Below, piece by piece: positions 1 through 6,465 of a DNA stretch of 9,793 nt. The notes below the pieces were generated by a model. It had not been told where the DNA came from, made no database searches, and worked only from the letters and a program-made list of their open reading frames with translations. Source of the DNA: an uncultured Clostridia bacterium (GTDB lineage Bacteria; Bacillota; Clostridia; Christensenellales; CAG-138); assembly GCA_937913075.1 (NCBI GenBank), contig CALEPU010000081.1:1-9793 (forward strand), given 5' to 3'. Numbering within the stretch: the first letter of the stretch is position 1; each line of letters starts with the position of its first letter. The position numbers were made by a program, and so were the translations under genes.

Positions 1-29
1 TGGAGTTCAGACGTGTGCTCTTCCGATCT
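1..29. other. Illumina TruSeq adapter remnant (not genomic)
   Basis: The first 29 bases match the 3' part of the Illumina TruSeq read-2 primer/adapter, ending in GCTCTTCCGATCT. On the opposite strand they read as the familiar AGATCGGAAGAGC read-through adapter. This is the signature of an untrimmed adapter at the end of a contig. Genomic sequence begins at about base 30, so any start codon placed inside this stretch (for example the ATG at 13) is artificial. Confidence 0.97.
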
Positions 30-372
30 GGTCAAAATATTGCAGGGCTTCGATATCGCACCTTTCTGCCTTGCGATATGCGGCGATACCGACGACAGCT
101 CCAAAACCAAGGCCGATATAGTCAAGGACTGCATTGATAAGATGCGAACCGAGCCTCGGCGCACGCTTTATATCGGCGATACAAGGGGCGATTTTTTAGG
201 AGCAGCAAAGGCCGGAGCGGATTTTGCAGCAGTCACCTACGGCTTTGGCTTTAAGCCCAATGTGAGCGTCCCGCCCATAAGTGCGGAGGAAGAAGCCCGC
301 GCCTGCGGAAAATTGCCCGTACTTGTTGCAAATTCGGTATATGATGTGATACAATACTTATTTAAGGAGTAA
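30..372 (+). CDS. HAD-family hydrolase, phosphoglycolate phosphatase-like (C-terminal fragment)
   Basis: This is the C-terminal part (about 113 residues) of a HAD-superfamily phosphatase; the 5' end is missing because the contig ends in adapter. The reading frame is open back through the adapter, but the ATG at 13 is adapter sequence. Visible family marks are a Lys-containing segment (SSKTKADIVKDCI, HAD motif III region) and the acidic motif IV, GDTRGDFLGAAKAG at about 175-216, followed by AAVTYGFG. This matches the Gph-like pattern GDxxxDxxGAxxAG...VxYGYG. The nucleophile DxDxT motif and the cap domain are lost. Such enzymes remove phosphate from small phosphorylated metabolites; the substrate cannot be told here. 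A gap of 21 nt separates it from the RpiB-like gene, so the two are probably co-transcribed and may act on related sugar phosphates (inference). Confidence 0.85.
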
Positions 373-383
373 TACCTTCGCAG

Positions 384-390
384 GGTGAGG
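384..390 (+). promoter_or_regulatory. Ribosome binding site for the RpiB-like gene
   Basis: GGTGAGG lies 3 nt before ATG 394. It overlaps the alternative in-frame GTG at 385, whose only SD-like sequence (GGAG, 366-369) is 15 nt away. This favours ATG 394 as the start. Confidence 0.5.
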
Positions 391-393
391 CTT

Positions 394-840
394 ATGTACG
401 ATTACATTATAGGCTATGATAAAAACGGCGCCGCTCTCGGACGCTGCCTCGCGGAGCATCTGCGCGGCAAGGGGATCGGTGTTTGCGATATGGGGGCGGA
501 CGACGGGACTTATTATCCGCTCGTGGCGGAGCGCGTCTGCAAGGCGCTCAAAAAAAGCGCCGTTCCCGCGAGAGCGATACTCGTCTGCGGCACGGGGCTT
601 GGCATGTGCATAGCTGCAAACAAGATAAAGGGCGTTTACGCCGCCGTATGTCACGATGCATATTCGGCTGAAAGAGCAGTGCTGTCGAACAACGCAAACG
701 TGTTCTGCTTCGGCGCCCGGGTGATAGGCGATATGGCGGCAAAGAGCCTTGTCGATATAATACTTCCGCTCGAATTCCGCGAGGGCAGATCGACCCCTAA
801 GCTCGCGGAGATTTACAGGATAGAGAACGAAAATCAATAA
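394..840 (+). CDS. RpiB/LacA/LacB-family sugar-phosphate isomerase, atypical active site
   Basis: This 148-residue protein has the usual family length (about 145-150). The fold signature is clear: CDMGADDGTYYPLVAERV (family DxGxxxxxxxxYPxxAxxV), ILVCGTGLGMCIAANK (residues 62-77) with the active-site Cys65 and Thr67, CHDAYSAERA (86-95), NNANVFCFGARVIG (99-112) and the end REGRSTPKLAEI. Ribose-5-phosphate isomerase B interconverts ribose 5-P and ribulose 5-P; LacAB acts on galactose/tagatose 6-P. The N-terminal SDHAG motif is here YDKNG, so Asp9 is kept but the ring-opening His is Lys10. The late GRHxxR phosphate-binding motif is GRSTPK, keeping Arg132 but with Lys136 for the second Arg. It may therefore use another substrate, so no rpiB symbol is given. 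ATG 394 is preferred over GTG 385, which would add three residues. It sits 25 nt before rfbA. Confidence 0.85.
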   Translation: MYDYIIGYDKNGAALGRCLAEHLRGKGIGVCDMGADDGTYYPLVAERVCKALKKSAVPARAILVCGTGLGMCIAANKIKGVYAAVCHDAYSAERAVLSNNANVFCFGARVIGDMAAKSLVDIILPLEFREGRSTPKLAEIYRIENENQ

Positions 841-865
841 CAGCTTCACCAAGGGAGGCACATCT

Positions 866-1753
866 ATGAAAGGCATAGTTTTGGCAGGCGGCGCGGGCAC
901 GAGGCTTTATCCGCTGACGATGGTAACGAGCAAGCAGCTATTACCCGTCTACGACAAGCCGATGATCTATTACCCGCTCTCCACTCTTATGCTCGCGGGC
1001 ATACGGGATATACTCATAATCTCCACCCCGACGGACACGCCGCGGTTCAGGGAGCTTTTGGGCGACGGCTCGCAGTTCGGTATTCGCCTTTCCTACAAGG
1101 TGCAGCCCTCTCCCGACGGGCTGGCGCAGGCGTTCATACTGGGCGAGGAATTTATCGACGGCGACTGCTGCGCTATGGTGCTTGGCGACAACATCTTCTA
1201 CGGTCACGGATTTATCAGGACCCTGCGCGCCGCCGTCAAGGACGCGGAGGAAAACGGCAGAGCTACCGTCTACGGCTATTACGTTCCCGATCCCGAGCGG
1301 TTCGGCGTTGTCGAGTTCGATGAGCATGGGAGGGCGGTATCCATCGAGGAGAAGCCGGCTCATCCCAAATCCAACTATGCCGTCACAGGGCTCTATTTCT
1401 ATGATAAGCGCTGCGTGGAGTTCGCAAAGAGCTTGAAGCCTTCTCCAAGGGGCGAGCTTGAGATCACCGATCTCAACCGTCTTTACCTTGAAGCGGGCGA
1501 GCTCGACGTTGTTACGTTAGGGCGCGGCTTCGCATGGCTCGATACCGGCACTATGGAGGCACTGTTGGAGGCGGCGGAGTTCGTCCGCATGGTCGAAAAG
1601 CGACAGGGCGTCAAGATATCAGCCCTTGAAGAAATAGCATACAGAAACGGCTGGATAGATAAGACCGCCCTTTTGGAGTCCGCAAAGCGCTACGGCAAAT
1701 CTCCCTACGGCAAGCATCTTAATGCCGTGGCTGAGGGCAAAATGCTTTACTGA
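866..1753 (+). CDS. rfbA: Glucose-1-phosphate thymidylyltransferase
   Basis: RfbA/RmlA joins glucose 1-phosphate and dTTP to dTDP-glucose plus pyrophosphate, the first step to dTDP-L-rhamnose, in the cytoplasm. The 295-residue length is typical. The nucleotidyltransferase signature GGAGTRLYPLT is at residues 8-18 with Arg13, followed by TSKQLLPVYDKPMIYYPLS with Lys23. The metal and sugar ligands are seen as LGDN (Asp108), EEKP (Lys163) and WLDTGT (Asp226). YKVQPSPDGLAQAF (77-90) is the RmlA sugar-binding loop, which separates this from GalU or GlmU-type enzymes. The start is fixed by a strong SD (AAGGGAGG, 851-858) 7 nt upstream of ATG 866. It opens a complete rhamnose set and is followed 24 nt later by rfbC. 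Confidence 0.97.
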   Translation: MKGIVLAGGAGTRLYPLTMVTSKQLLPVYDKPMIYYPLSTLMLAGIRDILIISTPTDTPRFRELLGDGSQFGIRLSYKVQPSPDGLAQAFILGEEFIDGDCCAMVLGDNIFYGHGFIRTLRAAVKDAEENGRATVYGYYVPDPERFGVVEFDEHGRAVSIEEKPAHPKSNYAVTGLYFYDKRCVEFAKSLKPSPRGELEITDLNRLYLEAGELDVVTLGRGFAWLDTGTMEALLEAAEFVRMVEKRQGVKISALEEIAYRNGWIDKTALLESAKRYGKSPYGKHLNAVAEGKMLY

Positions 1754-1777
1754 GCTGAATAAGGGGAGGGTACAGGC

Positions 1778-2359
1778 ATGGAAATAAAGCCGGTCATAAT
1801 CAGTAATACCGCTTGCGGCGCATTCGTTGCGGAGCCCAAGGTCTTCGGCGACAGCCGCGGATACTTTGTCGAGACTTACCGCGAGGAGGCTTTCGCGCCC
1901 ATCGGTATCAATACCGCCTTCGTACAGGATAATGAGAGCTTTACCGCCGCTTGCGGCACTCTTCGCGGCATACACTTCCAGAAGGATCCATGGGCGCAGG
2001 CGAAGCTGGTCCGTGTCGCGCACGGCGCCGTTATGGATATCGCCGTCGACTTGCGGCGCGGCTCGCCCACCTATATGAAATGGGCGGCGGTCGAGCTTTC
2101 CGCTGAGAATAAACGGATGCTTTACATACCGCGCGGCTTCGGTCACGCATTCCTTACCCTTACTGACGACGTGCTTTTTATCTACAAGGCGGACAACTAC
2201 TACAATCGCGAGTGTGACAGGTCGATAAGATACAACGACCCCGATATAAACGTCGCTTGGACGGGGCTTCTGCCCTGCGGCATGACGGAGCCAATACTCT
2301 CCGACAAGGACAGGAACGCTCCGTTCCTGCGTGACAGCGATTGCGATTTCGTGTTTTAA
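1778..2359 (+). CDS. rfbC: dTDP-4-dehydrorhamnose 3,5-epimerase
   Basis: RfbC/RmlC epimerises dTDP-4-keto-6-deoxyglucose at C3 and C5, the third step of dTDP-L-rhamnose synthesis. The protein has 193 residues (family about 180-190) and a single cupin barrel. Diagnostic stretches are DSRGYFVETY (25-34), FVQDNESF (48-55), LRGIHFQ (62-68) with the catalytic base His66, KLVRV..GAVMDIAVDLRRGSPTY (76-99), YIPRGFGHAFLTL (116-128) and YKADNYYNRECDRSIRYND, in which Tyr141 or Tyr142 corresponds to the catalytic acid. A very strong SD (AAGGGGAGGG, 1761-1770) lies 7 nt before the ATG. The gene precedes rfbB by only 9 nt, and the stop codon forms part of the purine-rich SD of rfbB. Confidence 0.97.
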   Translation: MEIKPVIISNTACGAFVAEPKVFGDSRGYFVETYREEAFAPIGINTAFVQDNESFTAACGTLRGIHFQKDPWAQAKLVRVAHGAVMDIAVDLRRGSPTYMKWAAVELSAENKRMLYIPRGFGHAFLTLTDDVLFIYKADNYYNRECDRSIRYNDPDINVAWTGLLPCGMTEPILSDKDRNAPFLRDSDCDFVF

Positions 2360-2368
2360 GGGGGGCTT

Positions 2369-3385
2369 ATGAAAATTCTCGTCACCGGAGGAGCCGGGTT
2401 CATCGGCAGCAATTTTATCTTCTACGAGCTTGCAAACAGCGAGGACGATATAGTTTGCCTCGATAAGCTCACCTATGCCGGCAACATGAAAACGCTTGCG
2501 TCCGTAATGGACGAGCCCCGCTTTGCCTTTGAACGCGGGGATATCGCGGACGTCGATTTCGTCGAGTCGGTGTTCAAAAAGCACCGTCCCGATATAGTGG
2601 TAAACTTCGCGGCGGAAAGCCACGTTGACAGGTCGATAGAGCAGCCGGACGTCTTCTTAAAAACCAACGTGCTCGGTACTCAAAACCTGCTCGAAGCCTG
2701 CCGCAGGCACGGCGTCACGAGGTTCCATCAGGTTTCCACCGACGAGGTATACGGCGATCTGCCTCTTGACAGACCCGACCTTTTCTTCACGGAGGAGACG
2801 CCGCTCCATACCTCGAGCCCGTATTCGGCTTCAAAGGCGGCGGCGGATCTTCTGGTTCAGGCTTACAGCCGCACGTATCGTCTGCCCGTGTCGATATCGC
2901 GCTGTTCGAACAACTACGGTCCGTATCATTTTCCGGAGAAGCTGATACCGCTCATGATTTCAAGGGCGCTTGCGGACGAGCCTCTGCCCGTCTACGGCAA
3001 GGGCGAGAACGTGCGCGATTGGCTCTACGTTGAGGATCACTGCGCCGCGATAGACCTCGTAATGCGCAAAGGAAGAGAGGGCGAGGTCTACAATATCGGC
3101 GGTCATAACGAGAGACGCAATATCGACGTCGTCAAGACCATACTGCGCGAGCTCGGCAAGCCCGAGACGCTGATCACTTACGTCACCGACCGTCCGGGGC
3201 ATGATATGCGCTATGCGATCGACCCGACCAAGATCCATCGTGAGCTCGGCTGGCTGCCCAAGACGGGCTTTGACGAGGGCGTCAGCAGGACGGTAAAATG
3301 GTACCTTGACAATAAGGCTTGGTGGCAGGATATCATAGCGGGCGATTATAAGGATTATTACGAGAGGATGTACGGCGGCAGATGA
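2369..3385 (+). CDS. rfbB: dTDP-glucose 4,6-dehydratase
   Basis: RfbB/RmlB is an NAD-dependent extended SDR enzyme converting dTDP-glucose to dTDP-4-keto-6-deoxyglucose, the second step of the rhamnose pathway. The 338 residues contain the Rossmann motif GGAGFIGSNF (7-16), the NAD-ribose-binding LDKLTYAGN (31-39), NFAAESHVDRSI (79-90), the dehydratase-specific STDEVYGD (123-130) with Thr124-Asp125-Glu126, and the YSASK motif (Tyr152, Lys156). NNYGPYHFPEKLIPL and GENVRDWLYVEDH are also characteristic of RmlB rather than GalE. An SD (AAGGGGGG, 2358-2365) sits 3 nt upstream of the ATG. Its last codons overlap rfbD by 4 nt (ATGA), suggesting translational coupling. Confidence 0.97.
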   Translation: MKILVTGGAGFIGSNFIFYELANSEDDIVCLDKLTYAGNMKTLASVMDEPRFAFERGDIADVDFVESVFKKHRPDIVVNFAAESHVDRSIEQPDVFLKTNVLGTQNLLEACRRHGVTRFHQVSTDEVYGDLPLDRPDLFFTEETPLHTSSPYSASKAAADLLVQAYSRTYRLPVSISRCSNNYGPYHFPEKLIPLMISRALADEPLPVYGKGENVRDWLYVEDHCAAIDLVMRKGREGEVYNIGGHNERRNIDVVKTILRELGKPETLITYVTDRPGHDMRYAIDPTKIHRELGWLPKTGFDEGVSRTVKWYLDNKAWWQDIIAGDYKDYYERMYGGR

Positions 3386-4263
3386 GGATACTTGTAACGG
3401 GAGCAAACGGTCAGTTGGGCTATGATATAGTCCGCCTGCTTACGTCACGGGGCATAGCCTGCCGCGGCTGTGATATCGATGAGCTCGATATCACCGACGG
3501 CGCGGCGGTTCTTTCCTTTGCCGCGGATTATAGCCCGACTCATATCATACACTGCGCCGCCTATACCGCCGTCGACAAGGCGGAGGCGGAACGGGAGCCG
3601 TGCTTTAAGGCAAACGTGCTCGGTACGCAAAACCTGGCGCTTGCCGCAAGGGAAAACGGCGCCCGTATGATATACTTCTCGACGGATTACGTCTACGGAA
3701 GCAATGGGGAGGAGCCCATGGATACCGATACCCCCACTGCTCCGCTTAACGTATACGGCAGCACCAAGCTCAAAGGCGAGCAGGCGGCGGCGCAAATCTT
3801 GGAGACAGGGAACGAAAAGACGCCCGAGCTTTGGCGGAGCCTTGCAGTACTGAGAACCTCATGGGTGTTCGGTCTGCATGGCGGCAATTTTGTCAAGACG
3901 ATGCTTCGTCTCGGACGGGAGAGGGAGGAGCTTACAGTCGTAGCCGACCAGGTCGGCTCGCCCACTTACACACGGGATCTGGCAGAGCTCGTTTTGCAGA
4001 TCCTTTTAAAACCCCAATTTCCCGCAGGCGTTTATCACGCCGCCAACGAGGGCTTTTGCAGTTGGTATGAGTTTGCGGTTGAGATAATGCGGCAGTGGGG
4101 GATGAACTGCCGAGTTAAGCCGATCGCAACCGAGGATTATAAAACGGCAGCAAGGCGTCCTCTTAATTCAAGGCTCGATAAGTCATCGCTTACAAGGGCG
4201 GGACTTAGGAGGCTCCCATGCTGGAATGACGCGCTTAGCCGGTATCTTACCGAGCTGCGCTGA
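3382..4263 (+). CDS. rfbD: dTDP-4-dehydrorhamnose reductase
   Basis: RfbD/RmlD reduces the 4-keto group of dTDP-4-keto-L-rhamnose with NAD(P)H and completes dTDP-L-rhamnose. The 293-residue protein has the nucleotide-binding motif TGANGQLG (6-13), CAAYTAVDKAE (58-68), the STDYVYG stretch (100-106) with Thr101, and YGSTK (Tyr125, Lys129), forming the Thr-Tyr-Lys catalytic set. VLRTSWVFG, VADQVGSPTYTRDLA and GVYHAANEG are typical RmlD segments. The start overlaps the rfbB stop (ATGA), with the purines of the preceding codons as likely SD. A 28-nt AT-rich gap then separates it from capE, the boundary between the rhamnose and FucNAc cassettes. Confidence 0.96.
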   Translation: MRILVTGANGQLGYDIVRLLTSRGIACRGCDIDELDITDGAAVLSFAADYSPTHIIHCAAYTAVDKAEAEREPCFKANVLGTQNLALAARENGARMIYFSTDYVYGSNGEEPMDTDTPTAPLNVYGSTKLKGEQAAAQILETGNEKTPELWRSLAVLRTSWVFGLHGGNFVKTMLRLGREREELTVVADQVGSPTYTRDLAELVLQILLKPQFPAGVYHAANEGFCSWYEFAVEIMRQWGMNCRVKPIATEDYKTAARRPLNSRLDKSSLTRAGLRRLPCWNDALSRYLTELR

Positions 4264-4281
4264 ACATTTTACTTTAAATTC

Positions 4282-4285
4282 GAGG
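4282..4285 (+). promoter_or_regulatory. Ribosome binding site deciding the capE start
   Basis: GAGG at 4282-4285 lies 6 nt before ATG 4292. The frame is open further upstream to an ATG at 4226 inside rfbD, but that one would add 22 residues with no CapE-like character, so 4292 is chosen. Confidence 0.6.
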
Positions 4286-4291
4286 TACGAT

Positions 4292-5308
4292 ATGAGCGAA
4301 TTTACAGGCAAAACACTGCTTATCACGGGAGGCACGGGCAGCTTCGGCGGCGCGGTGCTCAACAGATTTCTTTCAAGCGATATAGGCGAGATCCGCATAT
4401 TCTCCCGCGATGAAAAAAAGCAGGATGATATGCGCCACCTTTATCAGAGTGAAAAGCTGCGCTATTACATAGGCGACGTCAGGGATATCGACTCCGTTCG
4501 CAGCGCAATGCGCGGTGTGGATTACGTTTTCCACGCGGCGGCCTTGAAGCAGGTGCCTTCATGCGAGTTCTTTCCCATGGAGGCGGTGAGGACGAACGTG
4601 TTCGGCACGGACAATGTGCTCTCGGCGGCGGTCGACGCAGGGGTAAAGCGCGTTATATGCCTCTCCACCGACAAGGCGGCGTATCCGGTAAACGCCATGG
4701 GCACCTCCAAGGCAATGATGGAAAAGGTGGCGGTCGCAAGGGCGAGAAACGCGGGCGGCACCGTGATATGCTGTACGAGGTACGGCAACGTGCTTTGCAG
4801 CCGCGGCAGCGTAGTGCCGCTGTTTATAGAGCAGATAAGGCAGGGCAAGCCGTTGACTGTCACCGATCCGAATATGACAAGGTTTGTTATGAGCCTTGAA
4901 GAGGCGGTCGATCTGGTGCTGTTCGCCTTCCGCAATGGCAGCGCAGGCGATATCTTCGTGCAAAAGGCGCCCGCCTGCACCATAGGCAAGCTTGCAGAGG
5001 CGGTAAAGCTCATATTCAAAGCCGATAACGAGATCAAGGTTATAGGCATACGCCACGGCGAAAAAATGTACGAGACGCTCCTCACCAACGAGGAGTGCGC
5101 GCACGCGGAGGATCTCGGCGATTTCTACCGCGTCCCCGCCGACAACCGCGATCTTAATTACGATAAATACTTCAATGACGGCAACAGGGAAAGGAACACC
5201 CTTTCGGAGTTCAACTCCAACAATACCGTCCTTTGGGACGCAGAGCGCGTGGCGCAAAAGCTGCTCTCGCTCGACTATATCAAAGAGGAACTGAGGAAGG
5301 AAGCATGA
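4292..5308 (+). CDS. capE: UDP-GlcNAc 4,6-dehydratase/5-epimerase, CapE type
   Basis: CapE (also WbjB/FnlA) converts UDP-GlcNAc to UDP-2-acetamido-2,6-dideoxy-L-arabino-4-hexulose, the first step to UDP-L-FucNAc. The 338 residues closely follow recalled Staphylococcus aureus CapE: ITGGTGSFG (11-19), IRIFSRDEKKQDDMR (34-48), YYIGDVRD (58-65), VDYVFHAAALKQVPSCEFFP (76-95), CLSTDKAAYPVNAMGTSKAMMEK (123-145), CTRYGNVLCSRGSV, MTRFVMSLEEAV, and near the end VIGIRHGEKMYETLL and RVPADNRDLNY. The Thr126-Asp127-Lys128 catalytic triplet is present. At the place of the usual SDR Tyr there is Met136, with Lys140, as in CapE and unlike PseB/FlaA1. Its stop overlaps the capF start by 4 nt (ATGA). Confidence 0.96.
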   Translation: MSEFTGKTLLITGGTGSFGGAVLNRFLSSDIGEIRIFSRDEKKQDDMRHLYQSEKLRYYIGDVRDIDSVRSAMRGVDYVFHAAALKQVPSCEFFPMEAVRTNVFGTDNVLSAAVDAGVKRVICLSTDKAAYPVNAMGTSKAMMEKVAVARARNAGGTVICCTRYGNVLCSRGSVVPLFIEQIRQGKPLTVTDPNMTRFVMSLEEAVDLVLFAFRNGSAGDIFVQKAPACTIGKLAEAVKLIFKADNEIKVIGIRHGEKMYETLLTNEECAHAEDLGDFYRVPADNRDLNYDKYFNDGNRERNTLSEFNSNNTVLWDAERVAQKLLSLDYIKEELRKEA

Positions 5309-6465
5309 GGATACTCGTAACAGGCGCAAACGGCTTCCTCGGCAAAAACCTCTGCTCCGAGCTTGAAAACATCGCGGCGGGCAAGCGCAGGGGGCTGCCC
5401 GAGCTTATGCCGCTTACGCTGATGCGTTACGATGTCAACAACACAGGGGAGGAGCTTGCCGCATTCTGCCGTGAGGCGGATTTTGCAGTCCACCTTGCGG
5501 GGGTGAACCGCCCCAAGGATGAGAAGGAGTTTGCGGAGGGCAATACAGGCTTGACAAAGCAGCTTTTAAGCCTGCTCAAAGCCGCAGGTAACCGATGCCC
5601 CGTGCTGCTTTCAAGCTCTGTTCAGGCCGAGCTTGAAAACCCCTACGGCAGGAGCAAGCTCGCCGCCGAGAGCGAGGTCTTTGCCTATGCTAAGGAGACG
5701 GGCGCAAAAGCGTTCGTATACCGCTTTCCCAATCTCTTCGGTAAGTGGTGCAGACCCAACTACAACAGCGTCGTTGCGACCTTCTGCGACAATATCGCAA
5801 ACGGGCGGGATATCAGGATAGACGATGAAAACAAAAGGCTCACGCTCGCTTACGTCGACGACATAGTCGATGAGATCGTTTCCTGCATCACTGGCAAGAG
5901 GGCGGACGGTACGGAGCCGCTTTCCGTCGGCATTGTGTACACCCGCAGCCTCGGCGAGATAGCGGGGCTTATCCGCTCGTTCAGGGAAGCAAGGGAAAAC
6001 CTGTATCTGCCCGACGTTTCCGAGCCGTTCACAAAAAAGCTTTATTCCACATACCTTTCCTACGTTCCGGCGGCAGAGGCTTCCGTCCCCTGCGATACTA
6101 AAAGGGATGAGCGCGGAAGCTTTACCGAGCTTTTGCGAACCTTCGGCATGGGGCAGGTCTCCGTCAATGTTTGCCGCTCGGGCTGTTTAAAGGGCAACCA
6201 TTGGCATCACACCAAGACGGAGCGGTTCATAGTCGTATCCGGCAGCGGCGTGATAAGACAGCGCAGGATAGGAGACGATAAGGTCACGGAAATACCCGTC
6301 AGCGGTGAGGGGATATGCTCCGTCGATATGCTCCCCGGCTATACCCATTCCATCGAAAACACGGGGGAGAGCGATCTCGTTTTCATCATTTGGGCGAACG
6401 AAAGGTTTGACCCGGAAAGACCCGATACCTTCTTTGAAAAAGTTGTTACGGAGGATCAGCTATGA
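5305..6465 (+). CDS. capF: Bifunctional SDR-cupin enzyme CapF (UDP-2-acetamido-2,6-dideoxyhexulose epimerase/reductase)
   Basis: CapF (WbjC/FnlB) performs C3 epimerisation in its C-terminal Zn cupin and NADPH-dependent C4 reduction in its N-terminal SDR domain, giving UDP-2-acetamido-2,6-dideoxy-L-talose. The 386 residues are slightly longer than the roughly 370 of the S. aureus protein. The SDR domain (1 to about 250) shows TGANGFLG (6-13), HLAGVNRP (63-70) and YGRSK (Tyr114, Lys118). The cupin (about 265-375) shows DERGSFTEL, GCLKGNHWHHTKTERFIVV (293-311) with likely metal ligands His299, His301 or His302 and Glu306, and MLPGYTHSIENTG with His348. The ATG at 5305 overlaps the capE stop and has a GAGGAAGGA SD just before it. 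An upstream in-frame ATG at 5233 lies inside capE and is rejected. Confidence 0.96.
   Translation: MRILVTGANGFLGKNLCSELENIAAGKRRGLPELMPLTLMRYDVNNTGEELAAFCREADFAVHLAGVNRPKDEKEFAEGNTGLTKQLLSLLKAAGNRCPVLLSSSVQAELENPYGRSKLAAESEVFAYAKETGAKAFVYRFPNLFGKWCRPNYNSVVATFCDNIANGRDIRIDDENKRLTLAYVDDIVDEIVSCITGKRADGTEPLSVGIVYTRSLGEIAGLIRSFREARENLYLPDVSEPFTKKLYSTYLSYVPAAEASVPCDTKRDERGSFTELLRTFGMGQVSVNVCRSGCLKGNHWHHTKTERFIVVSGSGVIRQRRIGDDKVTEIPVSGEGICSVDMLPGYTHSIENTGESDLVFIIWANERFDPERPDTFFEKVVTEDQL

Noticed and set aside
385..393. GTG start for the RpiB-like gene
   Set aside because: It overlaps the SD-like GGTGAGG of ATG 394 and has no well-spaced SD of its own. With the ATG start, Asp9 falls at the same position as in E. 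coli RpiB.
1619..2623. 334-codon open frame on the - strand
   Set aside because: It lies antisense to rfbA, rfbC and rfbB, which are certain by motif. Long antisense frames arise here from codon bias, and the translation shows no recognisable family.
5233..5304. Upstream in-frame ATG extension of capF by 24 codons
   Set aside because: The extension lies wholly inside capE and lacks SDR character, while ATG 5305 has a strong SD and begins the Rossmann strand directly.
4559..5329. 256-codon open frame on the - strand
   Set aside because: Antisense shadow of capE; no domain or start signal of its own.
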